Shown: in pieces, positions 53,993-62,052 of the stretch
How the letters are laid out: each line of letters opens with the position of its first letter
How positions within the stretch are numbered: position 1 is the first letter of the stretch
Source: Lachnospira sp.
GTDB taxonomy: Bacteria > Bacillota > Clostridia > Lachnospirales > Lachnospiraceae
NCBI GenBank assembly: GCA_017621205.1
Contig: JAGATQ010000051.1
Location: 64,001-128,000 of the forward strand
Length of the DNA: 64,000 bases
Reading direction: 5' to 3'
Made by a program: the position numbers and the translations under genes
The notes under the pieces: generated by a model
Databases searched by the model: none
Seen by the model: only the letters and a program-made list of their open reading frames with translations
What the model was told of the DNA's origin: nothing

Positions 53993-54637
53993 CTAGTTGT
54001 GCATTACAGACTCTTTAACCGGATGCCGGACAACCGTCCGCAAACGTTCAGAAGCTACCCTTCTCGCATCACTCAGATAAATCTCATGGTGAAACCGTTT
54101 ATCCGTAATATCTAATTCATACCCCTGTTCCCTCATAAATGCATGCATCTTATCAACCGTTTCCGGTTCATCATCATAGGAACCAATATGCATACATTGC
54201 ACACATAAGCCCTCATCATAGGTAAGGAACTCCACCTTGGAAAAGTCCTGCTTCTTCTTTCTTGCCGCCTCTTCTACCGCCCAATCAAACTCCTCTCTGG
54301 TCACAAAATCCGGCAACCGGATGATAGAGATAAAATGAAAATCCTCCTTGCGGGTATAATCAATTACTTTGCTATTATACTGCCACCAAAAGCCTTCCAG
54401 TGGCGGAACTACATAATCAAAGTATCCCTCCATCTGATGATTTCCCTTTTTACTCATCTTAATTGTGAAGGCAATTGCATAAAGCAATCCAATGGACTGC
54501 TTGTACTCACCACCCTCGATATTCGGATTCCCCTTCCCCCGAACCGCAATATAATTCATGGGTGGCACCGTCACGATGCCCGGTTTCTTCGGCGGCAGAT
54601 AAAATTCCTTATATTCCTTTTTGTAATCAAATGCCAT
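53993..54637 (-). CDS. GyrI-like small-molecule-binding domain protein
   Basis: A 214-residue protein of the GyrI-like (SHV/effector-binding) superfamily, stand-alone branch: EFYLPPKKPGIVTVPPMNYI, AVRGKGNPN, YVVPPLEGFWW, and the C-terminal HEIYLSDARRVASERLRTV found in the YdhN-type group. It overlaps the upstream WYL regulator gene by 11 bp, so the two are translationally coupled; it probably binds a ligand or hydrolyses a small compound. No signal peptide. Confidence 0.88.
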   Translation of the reverse strand: MAFDYKKEYKEFYLPPKKPGIVTVPPMNYIAVRGKGNPNIEGGEYKQSIGLLYAIAFTIKMSKKGNHQMEGYFDYVVPPLEGFWWQYNSKVIDYTRKEDFHFISIIRLPDFVTREEFDWAVEEAARKKKQDFSKVEFLTYDEGLCVQCMHIGSYDDEPETVDKMHAFMREQGYELDITDKRFHHEIYLSDARRVASERLRTVVRHPVKESVMHN

Positions 54638-55880
54638 CCTTTTTCTCCCCTTCCTTTTTCTTCTTCGGTTTCTTAGGCTTCGGCATAGGAAGCTCCTTCC
54701 ATGTGGCTGTCACAAATTCTGTTAAGAATTCTCTGTTATCAACATCCTCAAACAAAAAATAATCCTTTGCCCCATCGTAGGGCGGTGCCATTTCAAGCTC
54801 TGGTGCAAGCTGTTTTCCTGCTTCTGTAATTTTAATAAAGAGCTGGCTATTGCAGATAAGTGCAAATATTTTCCCATCAAGATACATTCCATACTCCCCA
54901 AACATTTTTCGATAAGTAATTGTCCCAGCATCAGACAGCTGGTCCGCAACGTATTTTACAAAATCCGGATTAGATGCCATATATATTTCCTCCATTCTTC
55001 TAATAATTGCCACTATCTCATCCCTTATATGCTTTGGTTCCAGAACCTTTACCCGTTCCCGAAAAGTAAGCAGCCATGTAATCAGATTCTCCTTGTCCGT
55101 ATAGTCTGCCTGAAAAAGCAGATGTCCATCCTCCTGCTCCTCAAAGCTATCCGCACCAAACTCCTCAACAAGCCGCCATTTACAGCCTGCATCGAACAAT
55201 GCCTTCACCCGGATGCCACCGGGGAAAATATGTTCATTACTCAAATCCGGCATGGGAACCACTCGTTTCACATAGGTGTTTTCCGATAAGCAAAGCCTGT
55301 CCATCCGGTTAAGCTTAAATAACCGGAAATCTCTCCTTTTCTCACACCAGCCCCATACATACCAGCTCGACCAGCGAAAAATCAGATAATAGGGCTCAAT
55401 TCTCCGCTCGCTCTCCCCTTTCGGTGCATAATAAAGAAATGTAAGCTCCCGGCAGTCGTCAATCGCCTTTCGTATCAATTCGATTTTTAAAGACAGGGAA
55501 TCCTTATACCATGAGGATAAATCAATCAGTACGGACTGGTCTCCAACCATAAAATCCGAAGAACCCATAAGCAGCTTCTCCATCAGCTTACCATAGCGGT
55601 TGGTTCCATTTACGCTATCCAAGCTTCGTAAGCCTGCAAGTATGTCCTGCATTTCCGCATTGGTAAACAGGGTCCTATCCATCTTATACTGCTCCATAAT
55701 CGAAATACCACCATTTACTCCCTGTTTTGTTTCAATGGGAATTCCAGCCTTGCACAAATCCTCAATATCCCTGTTGATGGTCCTTCTGGAAACCTCAAAT
55801 TTTTCTGCAAGATACGGAGCTGTCACAACATGTTTTTGCAGCAATACGGATAAAATTCCAATCTGTCGGTCAATTTTCAT
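54627..55880 (-). CDS. HTH-WYL transcriptional regulator fused to a TfoX N-terminal domain
   Basis: A 417-residue fusion. Residues 1-60: HTH_11 (VTAPYLAEKFEVSRRTINRD). Residues ~135-290: WYL domain (ELTFLYYAPKGESERRIEPY, SWYVWGWCEKRRDFRLFKL) and WCX tail. Residues ~300-395: TfoX_N domain (FVKYVADQLSDAGTITYRKM, FGEYGMYLDGKIFALICNSQ). Ends with a Lys/Pro tail. WYL-type regulators sense nucleic acids or small ligands; TfoX_N is unusual here. Coupled to the GyrI-like gene. Confidence 0.9.
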   Translation of the reverse strand: MKIDRQIGILSVLLQKHVVTAPYLAEKFEVSRRTINRDIEDLCKAGIPIETKQGVNGGISIMEQYKMDRTLFTNAEMQDILAGLRSLDSVNGTNRYGKLMEKLLMGSSDFMVGDQSVLIDLSSWYKDSLSLKIELIRKAIDDCRELTFLYYAPKGESERRIEPYYLIFRWSSWYVWGWCEKRRDFRLFKLNRMDRLCLSENTYVKRVVPMPDLSNEHIFPGGIRVKALFDAGCKWRLVEEFGADSFEEQEDGHLLFQADYTDKENLITWLLTFRERVKVLEPKHIRDEIVAIIRRMEEIYMASNPDFVKYVADQLSDAGTITYRKMFGEYGMYLDGKIFALICNSQLFIKITEAGKQLAPELEMAPPYDGAKDYFLFEDVDNREFLTEFVTATWKELPMPKPKKPKKKKEGEKKDGI

Positions 55881-55943
55881 GGGCTCTCCTTTTTATGTAG
55901 TTATGATTATACACTATCAAATACGACATCTGTGTGTCATGTT

Positions 55944-56543
55944 TTAATCTGGTTGTTGACCATCATGTGCTTTCCATTGGCATTCCATTAGTTCCATATT
56001 GGTAAATATTGCCTTAAAAGAGGATTCCTCTGGAGAACAAGCGTAGACTCCAAACTGTATCTTCCCTCCACCTTTATTCATATGACAAATCCGCATCTGG
56101 TTAAAATGTGCTCCATCTGTCGAACATTCTATACAATAATCATCTTGCCGGCGGCTAAAACGGTACCACATAGACTTTATAGAAGCATCAATAACTGTTG
56201 TTGCCCAATCCGAATAGCCTTGATTAGTCACTACACTACCCAGATGCTGAAATGTCTCATTCTCATATTCAATAGAGCCCTTTAACCAATTTTCACTATC
56301 AAGGTACATTACAATACCACATTGGTCAAAACGATGGTGACTTTCGTTAAATTCCGTCCTTACAACAAAGCTAAAATATTGTTCCTCTGTTTCCATTTGA
56401 AACACTGGAGCATTGTCATTTTGAAAATGATAATAGGTTCTCTGCCATAAATCGGTGTGTGGTTTCGTAAGTATTTCGACTCTATTATTTGCCACATGAT
56501 ATTCTTTAGGCTCTCTTGTCCACTTGAATTGATTCAAATCCAT
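55944..56543 (-). CDS. DUF1349 (concanavalin A-like) protein
   Basis: A 199-residue beta-sandwich protein of the DUF1349 family: FKWTREPKEYHVANNRVEIL, TDLWQRTYYHFQNDNAPV, FDQCGIVMYLDSENWLKGSI, and the end QFGVYACSPEESSFKAIFTN. No signal peptide. Members bind or process sugars in some cases; function here unknown. Single gene; TATAAT near 56604-56609 could be its -10 box. Confidence 0.88.
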   Translation of the reverse strand: MDLNQFKWTREPKEYHVANNRVEILTKPHTDLWQRTYYHFQNDNAPVFQMETEEQYFSFVVRTEFNESHHRFDQCGIVMYLDSENWLKGSIEYENETFQHLGSVVTNQGYSDWATTVIDASIKSMWYRFSRRQDDYCIECSTDGAHFNQMRICHMNKGGGKIQFGVYACSPEESSFKAIFTNMELMECQWKAHDGQQPD

Positions 56544-56750
56544 GATTCTGCCTCCTTATTAATTAGTTTAATCCGACTTAAGGATATCCTCCTTAGGTCA
56601 ATTATACCATAATTACAATAGACACTCCATAAAAATGAATCATACAACAACTATTTCTACCTTAACGTCTTTATAGTCCACAAAATAAAGAATTATATCC
56701 TTTACCAATACCCTATTAACATGTTAAAATATTACCAGATAATTCATTAC
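56544..56750. other. Intergenic region before family 1 copy 7
   Basis: AT-rich control region of the two divergent genes. It contains the near-palindrome GACTTAAGGA / TCCTTAGGTC (56568-56597 region) and a possible -10 box. No gene or RNA recognised. Confidence 0.4.
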
Positions 56751-56901
56751 TAAGCAATTGTGAAACTCGTAGTTGTTAGACAAGATAGTCGTGATACTAT
56801 ATAAATGAGTGCCTTTGTACTTTGCGAAGCAAAGACAACAAAACGAATTTATATAGTATCATGACTATCGTATTCGCAATTAATAGTTTTGCAATTGTCT
56901 A
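56751..56901 (+). repeat. Family 1 palindromic element, copy 7, with target duplication
   Basis: Ends taagcaattgtgaaac / gttttgcaattgtcta; stem GATAGTCGTGATACTATATA with one G-T position; cap CTTTGCGAAGCAAAG. Flanked by the 12-bp direct repeat ATAATTCATTAC (56739-56750 and 56901-56912), strong evidence for transposition. Edge 30 bp from the next start. Confidence 0.9.
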
Positions 56902-56931
56902 TAATTCATTACCTATGAGAGGAGTACTATT

Positions 56932-57864
56932 ATGAAAAAAACCGTAACCCATTTATTCTTATTGTTTTGTCTGGTGTATGTAAGCTGTCACGCTACTTCA
57001 GTACATGCCACAGATGTATTTTATTTTACGGAAAGTGTACAGCAGACTGCTGCAACAGAAGACACGGTCACACTTACCTGGTTACCCTTTGACGGTGCTG
57101 ACAGCTACAAAATCTCACGGCATATTGCACCCGACCAGCCGGAACAGGAGCTTGCAATAGTCACTGGCACAACGGCAACGGTTACCCTTGGCAAGAACCA
57201 GGAAGCAAGGCTGCGGGTTACCCCACTAAAAAGCGGTACCGAGACATCGACCTCAACACTCGTTTCCACTTCTGTACAGACATACACGCTTCCCGCCCCG
57301 CTATCCAAGGTGAGAGTAACCAATTCCTTTGATACCGACACAGCCCCTGAAATCGGTTGGGAAGACATCAAATATGGAAATATTGAAGCAACAGTTTATA
57401 ATTACAAGGGGAAAAAAATCACTTCCGGCACAAGCAGCTCCAGCTGGCCATATGTAACGGTCAACTCCTTAAAGGGGAAGATGGGATATGTTGTTTTTAA
57501 GACCTATATTGAAATCAACGGGGTCAAGTATTATGGCAAACAACCTGTCACAATAAATCTTGTCCCACAGCCTAAGATTACGAAAACAACGGTTCGTCAA
57601 AATAAGGCTGTCATTAAATGGAAAAAGGTAAAGGGTGCGAAAAAATATATTGTTTATGCAGCCAAGAATTTTTCTACAAATAAATTTAAAAAGATTGCTA
57701 CCGTATCCGCTTCCAAAAATTCCTATACCTTTAAAAAATGGAATAAGAAAACCATTAATACTAGAAAAGATGCTTATTACATAAAGGTGGTTGCTGTTGG
57801 AAAATTTGGAAAGAAAAATGTTAAATCAACGGATTCCAGCCACACCAGAATTCATACTTATTAA
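56932..57864 (+). CDS. Secreted protein with fibronectin type III-like domains
   Basis: A 310-residue secreted protein. Signal peptide ~1-27 (KKTVTHLFLLFCLVYVSCHA, then TSVHA). Three Fn3-like domains follow: ~33-120 (DTVTLTWLPFDGADSYKISR), ~125-215 and ~220-308 (AVIKWKKVKGAKKYIVYAAK, YIKVVAVGKFGKKN). No catalytic domain or anchor. The third domain resembles the C-terminal Fn3 of the LRR protein at the start of the window; a surface or matrix role is likely. AGAGGAG site. Confidence 0.82.
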   Translation: MKKTVTHLFLLFCLVYVSCHATSVHATDVFYFTESVQQTAATEDTVTLTWLPFDGADSYKISRHIAPDQPEQELAIVTGTTATVTLGKNQEARLRVTPLKSGTETSTSTLVSTSVQTYTLPAPLSKVRVTNSFDTDTAPEIGWEDIKYGNIEATVYNYKGKKITSGTSSSSWPYVTVNSLKGKMGYVVFKTYIEINGVKYYGKQPVTINLVPQPKITKTTVRQNKAVIKWKKVKGAKKYIVYAAKNFSTNKFKKIATVSASKNSYTFKKWNKKTINTRKDAYYIKVVAVGKFGKKNVKSTDSSHTRIHTY

Positions 57865-57873
57865 TATATTGGG

Positions 57874-58404
57874 TTAGGATTGCTTGTTTATTCGCTCTAT
57901 CGTTTCATCAACGGATAAACAAGCAGCAAATCTTTGGGGCCACATCATTTCATTGTAGTACTTATATGTTGTCTCTCCATCCATATACTCGTTATCAAAC
58001 GTCGAATTCGCTCCCAGAGGAACAACCACCTCATACCCTCTTTCAAAAGCAGACTTTACCGTTGCATCAATACAGAAGTTAGTCTGCAACCCTATAATAA
58101 ATAGTGTCTTTGCTCCCATATTCTGCAAATAGGCTGTTAAGTCAGCATTACCAAAACAACTATTTGTTGTCTTATAATATACTTTCTCCTGCCCCATCGG
58201 ACGAATTTCTTCATAGATTTCAAACTCCTCATCACCAATCGAAAACCCTGTCCCTGGACCATCATCATGCTGCACATAGATTACTTCCACATGATTACTC
58301 CGTGCAGCGTTAATTAGTTTCTTTACATTATCTATAAAGACTGGAAAGTTATATAATCTTTCGTCCGTAATTCCTTTTTGCACATCAACCACCATTAATA
58401 CCAT
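57874..58404 (-). CDS. Isochorismatase-family cysteine hydrolase
   Basis: A 176-residue cysteine hydrolase of the isochorismatase/nicotinamidase superfamily. Catalytic triad: Asp7 in VVDVQKGI, Lys in VYYKTTNSCFG (near 79), Cys in GLQTNFCIDATV (near 112), with the cis-peptide region preceding it. The ADHHD-type metal site of nicotinamidase is not evident. Substrate unknown. Convergent with the Fn3 gene, 9 bp apart. Confidence 0.9.
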   Translation of the reverse strand: MVLMVVDVQKGITDERLYNFPVFIDNVKKLINAARSNHVEVIYVQHDDGPGTGFSIGDEEFEIYEEIRPMGQEKVYYKTTNSCFGNADLTAYLQNMGAKTLFIIGLQTNFCIDATVKSAFERGYEVVVPLGANSTFDNEYMDGETTYKYYNEMMWPQRFAACLSVDETIERINKQS

Positions 58405-58449
58405 GATACTACCTTCCTTTCCGTTTCCTGCTAAATAATAATGCTGCCT

Positions 58450-58866
58450 TTATGGCATATATGTGCTATTTCTTTTAGCCAGCACACCATCTACTATTGT
58501 TTTCACGATTAAAAGTCCAACGCTCGGAATTTCCACGTAAAGTGCCTTCGATAAGGGGACTCCCTCTGTCCAAACAAGGAGTTCCATAAAACAGGAATAC
58601 ACCATAAGGAAAAATGAAACTACAATTCCCACAAGTTCAGGCCATAGTATGACATCCTTCCATTTTTTTATATAGGAGAGCCCTCCTAATATAATACCGC
58701 AGCATTCCGCAAAACATAGCTGCTCTAATATAACATAGACCAATATACTCTCCCGCATATTTCTTCCCTGTGACAGGGTCATTATAAGAGCACAAATCAG
58801 TAAAGTAATCTGCAATATGATAAATATGGTATTAAATATAAAGTACTTCTTACCGATTTTTACCAT
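58450..58866 (-). CDS. Small membrane protein, unknown
   Basis: About 138 residues from the likely start MVKIGKKYFIFN (GGAGAG upstream); four hydrophobic helices (TIFIILQITLLICALIMTL, ILVYVILEQLCFAECCGIIL, LVGIVVSFFLMVYSCFMELL, VGLLIVKTIVDGVLA). I do not recognise it. Possibly the last gene of the long - strand operon, 62 bp after the previous stop. Confidence 0.65.
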   Translation of the reverse strand: MVKIGKKYFIFNTIFIILQITLLICALIMTLSQGRNMRESILVYVILEQLCFAECCGIILGGLSYIKKWKDVILWPELVGIVVSFFLMVYSCFMELLVWTEGVPLSKALYVEIPSVGLLIVKTIVDGVLAKRNSTYMP

Positions 58867-58928
58867 ATCTGTGTTCTCTCCCTTTCCTATTGACGCCATA
58901 AATAGCAGGTGTACTACAATACTATCAA

Positions 58929-59624
58929 TTAACTACCTATTATGTCATGCATATAATTGGCAAAACCATGAATTCCCAATACCAGAAGAAGCATAATTAG
59001 AACAGCAAAAATAGATAGTAATATTATAATGGTAATTGTTAGTTTTTTCCATTTGTGTTCTTTCAATGTCAATATCATCACATCTATCACATCAAATACA
59101 AAGAAATACTGCAGCAGGGAATGCAGGACTACCATGCCCTTTGGACGCAGCTTTTCCTTTGCCGATACACACAGATAAGAAATGCTAACCGGTGCTCCCA
59201 ACGCCACTACAAACCAAGCCACAACCACCTCTACCAAAACAAATATTGGTCCTACAAATATCATAAAGGGAACCGGAATAAACGAAAACAAACCGCTCAC
59301 CACTATCAGACACACCATAAATACAAAAAACGGAATTAGAGAATATTTAATAAGTACCGCAGCGTTTAACAGCACAATACGATTTCCCGGTTTGCAGCAT
59401 TTTATAGAAGCAATTAAAATTACAATTCCAATTATAACGGGCAGCCAGAATAAATGAAATGCTGTCTCTATTCCCATTGAACCTAAAATAGAAGCAATCA
59501 CCGGAACCAGATAAATGGATAACACATAAACCAAAGAAATTGCATAGATATAATGGAATCCCCCTTTCTGATTCGCTATCTGTACGACAGGCTGCTGTAA
59601 GTCATTATTAATATTATTATTCAT
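58929..59624 (-). CDS. Membrane protein, unknown (231 residues)
   Basis: Polytopic protein with five to six helices (AISLVYVLSIYLVPVIASIL, FHLFWLPVIIGIVILIASIK, YSLIPFFVFMVCLIVVSGLF, VLVEVVVAWFVVALG, IIILLSIFAVLIMLLLVLG). The middle resembles generic permease-like proteins; no domain recognised. It overlaps the upstream gene by 8 bp (59617-59624), so they are co-translated. Its N-terminus is polar and Asn-rich (NNNINNDLQQPVVQIANQ). Confidence 0.65.
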   Translation of the reverse strand: MNNNINNDLQQPVVQIANQKGGFHYIYAISLVYVLSIYLVPVIASILGSMGIETAFHLFWLPVIIGIVILIASIKCCKPGNRIVLLNAAVLIKYSLIPFFVFMVCLIVVSGLFSFIPVPFMIFVGPIFVLVEVVVAWFVVALGAPVSISYLCVSAKEKLRPKGMVVLHSLLQYFFVFDVIDVMILTLKEHKWKKLTITIIILLSIFAVLIMLLLVLGIHGFANYMHDIIGS

Positions 59625-60216
59625 CTGCTTCCTCCTGACAATTTTTCAAGTATTGGTTTTTGACCTTTTTATATAATATATGTCCAACAACAATATCAAC
59701 AAATACAATGAAAGAACTACATCCATAAACCACTGCTTCTCTTTTAGAAATCACACCAACTGATTTCGCCCTTATTACCCCGGCAACCGCAATGGAACCG
59801 GAATGAACCATTATGCCAAAAAGCATTATAACAAGTAAACATATCATAATCACCAAAAAAATTCTAATAAACTTTGCACCATAGGAATCGTCCGCTCCAC
59901 AAAATGTGTTTGAAAGTATAAATATCATCCCTATACCACCCGCCACAAAACAGATATTTACCGGCAGCTGAATATACTTTAATATTAAATTTACCCTAAG
60001 CAATTCCTTTACATCCCATGTATTCTTCACAGCTTTAATTCCTGTCACAAGATTGCAGACAATGCCGCTTATAAATGTAATAAAAAAAATGATACCTGCT
60101 ATAGAATAAATGCTCTCATTTTCGCTATCTTTATTTGACAAAAAACTATATAGCAAAACCAATCCTAAAATACATGTACATATAGCACTTGGCAATAATA
60201 ATACATACTTTTTCAT
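59617..60216 (-). CDS. Membrane protein, unknown (199 residues)
   Basis: Polytopic protein with about five helices (YVLLLPSAICTCILGLVLL, IAGIIFFITFISGIVCNLV, LPVNICFVAGGIGMIFILS, IFLVIMICLLVIMLFGIMV, SSFIVFVDIVVGHILY). Start MKKYVLLL has GGGAG five bases upstream. Not recognised. It resembles the downstream 231-residue protein in helix layout, and the pair may be a heteromeric membrane complex. Confidence 0.65.
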   Translation of the reverse strand: MKKYVLLLPSAICTCILGLVLLYSFLSNKDSENESIYSIAGIIFFITFISGIVCNLVTGIKAVKNTWDVKELLRVNLILKYIQLPVNICFVAGGIGMIFILSNTFCGADDSYGAKFIRIFLVIMICLLVIMLFGIMVHSGSIAVAGVIRAKSVGVISKREAVVYGCSSFIVFVDIVVGHILYKKVKNQYLKNCQEEADE

Positions 60217-60269
60217 TTCTTCTCCCTGCAAATTTTAAACTTTTTTCGCTTTTTATCTCCGACATTCTA

Positions 60270-60920
60270 TCAAAATAACAAAATAAAATAATAAATTGTT
60301 CTTGATAGCCAAAATATTATCAATAACATAACAATCACATATATTATAGACTCCCAATGCCCTATCCCCTTTTTCTGTTCTTTCTGCTTCTTCAACCAAA
60401 TATCTGTATTATCCGCATTCTTTGAACACTGTTTTAGATACTGGCGGTTATTCGTTTCTGTCAAACAAAACCCTGCTCCCACAAAAAAGATTAATACTTC
60501 TAAAACACAGCCGGCAGCCCCATATAACAAAGTATAATTTTTTCTTTCTGCAATCTGAACCCTGCCCGCCTCATATATATAATAAGGATACCATTCACCC
60601 TCCTGATACTTTTTTTCAATAGTTGAAGTAACCAGAATCTGAAATCCGTCAACCTCAAAATAGCAAACCGGCAGCACGGCTTTTCTTGGTTTACCGGATG
60701 CCACCGGTACTTCATCTTTAATAATCCTCGTAATAATTCCCTGCGTTTCCTTCTTCTCAAAAAACACAGGATACAAAACCGATTTCAATACATCAGGCAG
60801 TCCTGCTCCCGCTGCCAGCATAAGAATAAAACAAAAAACATAAGAAAATGTATATACGTTTGCATTTTTTTCACTCAAACGAAGGATATCTTTTTTTATC
60901 CTTTTCCAAATATTTCTCAT
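60270..60920 (-). CDS. Membrane protein resembling DUF3592 type, unknown
   Basis: 216 residues from MRNIWKRIKKDI, which overlaps the stop of the zincin gene as TAATG. A first helix (YVFCFILMLAAGAGLPDVL), then an extracytoplasmic beta-rich part (TQGIITRIIKDEVPVAS, PVCYFEVDGFQILVTSTIEK, YPYYIYEAGRVQIAE) that resembles DUF3592-type domains, then two more helices. Function unknown; coupled to the metallopeptidase gene. Confidence 0.65.
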   Translation of the reverse strand: MRNIWKRIKKDILRLSEKNANVYTFSYVFCFILMLAAGAGLPDVLKSVLYPVFFEKKETQGIITRIIKDEVPVASGKPRKAVLPVCYFEVDGFQILVTSTIEKKYQEGEWYPYYIYEAGRVQIAERKNYTLLYGAAGCVLEVLIFFVGAGFCLTETNNRQYLKQCSKNADNTDIWLKKQKEQKKGIGHWESIIYVIVMLLIIFWLSRTIYYFILLF

Positions 60921-61975
60921 TATCCTTTGAACCCCCAATTAATATATACGGTATCCACAATTGCTCTGCTGGCATCTGCGGCTGTCTCCTTGTTCAAATA
61001 TACATCTGCAACCGCTTCTGCAAAGGTCTCTGTGTAGGAAATCCCGCCATCTGCCTGTTCCCCTCTGGCATATCCTGAAATACTGCTGCGAAAATCTTCC
61101 TTTGTTCCGGTATGATGATATTTCTGCTTCCATATACCATAAGCCTTTTCCAGTACGGATTTTGCCACATTCTGATTCATGCTTAGCTGGTCTGTGACAT
61201 ATCTGCTGTAAGCCTCTTCATTCTCCTCTGTAATGTAATAAAAAGTATCCAATCCAAACTGTTCCATAGCAATCACATTTAACAGCTGATGTCCCAATTC
61301 ATGCACTACAATCGAAGTGATATCCGAGCCTTTAGGCCAGTAACCGGTTTCTACCTGACGTTCACAATCCCTTAGCAGTTTTTTGCGGTTTTTAAACTTT
61401 GCTGCATTTAATATAATTTCATATTTTACTACGAAGGGGTATTGTCCAAATTCTTCATTAATAATAAATTCTGTGTTTTGTGTAACGGCAATATTTCCTG
61501 CCTTAGAATTCTCAAAATTACCTAATGACAAATTTGTGATTGTTCCGTTTAACTGCGGAAATGCTCCATACATATAAGAAAATGCCTTCTGAATATCGAT
61601 AGCCGTTTCCGCTTCTATTTCCCCAAGATTCACTGCCAGTATACCAAAATCCTTCTCCATCTGCAATTCAATTTCTTCAACAGGGGGATTAGAATATCTC
61701 CTTCTCTGCCTTATTCCATATTCCCTTATTGCCTGTCTCGCCTGTTCTTCTGAAGAAACATATGCATTGTACTGTTTATTATATTCGATAACGGTTGCCA
61801 TGCCCTCCCGCAGAGAGGCCCTGCTCCAAGGTTTCTCGGTCGTTAAATTTCCCTGTGAGGTCTTGTAATCTGGTTTTACAAAAAGGAACATTATGACAAC
61901 TGCCAGCAGGCAAAAGATAATAACACATGCACAACACCACTTTACACTCTTAGCTACGCCTCGTTTCTCTACCAT
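60920..61975 (-). CDS. Membrane-anchored zinc metallopeptidase-like protein (ATLF-type zincin)
   Basis: A 351-residue protein with an N-terminal anchor helix (WCCACVIIFCLLAVVIMFLF, ~10-33) and an extracellular zincin domain: VVHELGHQLLNVI gives HExxH near residues 227-231, and YTETFAEAVADVYLNKETA supplies the third ligand (Glu near 315), the arrangement of anthrax lethal factor-like (ATLF) zincins. Its substrate is unknown; neighbours are membrane proteins, so processing of a surface or exported peptide is possible. Confidence 0.78.
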   Translation of the reverse strand: MVEKRGVAKSVKWCCACVIIFCLLAVVIMFLFVKPDYKTSQGNLTTEKPWSRASLREGMATVIEYNKQYNAYVSSEEQARQAIREYGIRQRRRYSNPPVEEIELQMEKDFGILAVNLGEIEAETAIDIQKAFSYMYGAFPQLNGTITNLSLGNFENSKAGNIAVTQNTEFIINEEFGQYPFVVKYEIILNAAKFKNRKKLLRDCERQVETGYWPKGSDITSIVVHELGHQLLNVIAMEQFGLDTFYYITEENEEAYSRYVTDQLSMNQNVAKSVLEKAYGIWKQKYHHTGTKEDFRSSISGYARGEQADGGISYTETFAEAVADVYLNKETAADASRAIVDTVYINWGFKG

Positions 61976-62052
61976 ATTACATCCTTCAACAATTTTTCGT
62001 TTACAATCTATATGAATTTATACCCATCCCCATACTTATTTATAAAACTGCG

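Noticed and set aside
56585-56620. Similarity of ~25 bp to the end of feoA (shared CCTCCTTAGGTCAATT)
   Set aside because: Mostly a ribosome-site-like AAGGAGG string and AT-rich flanks; too short to claim duplication.
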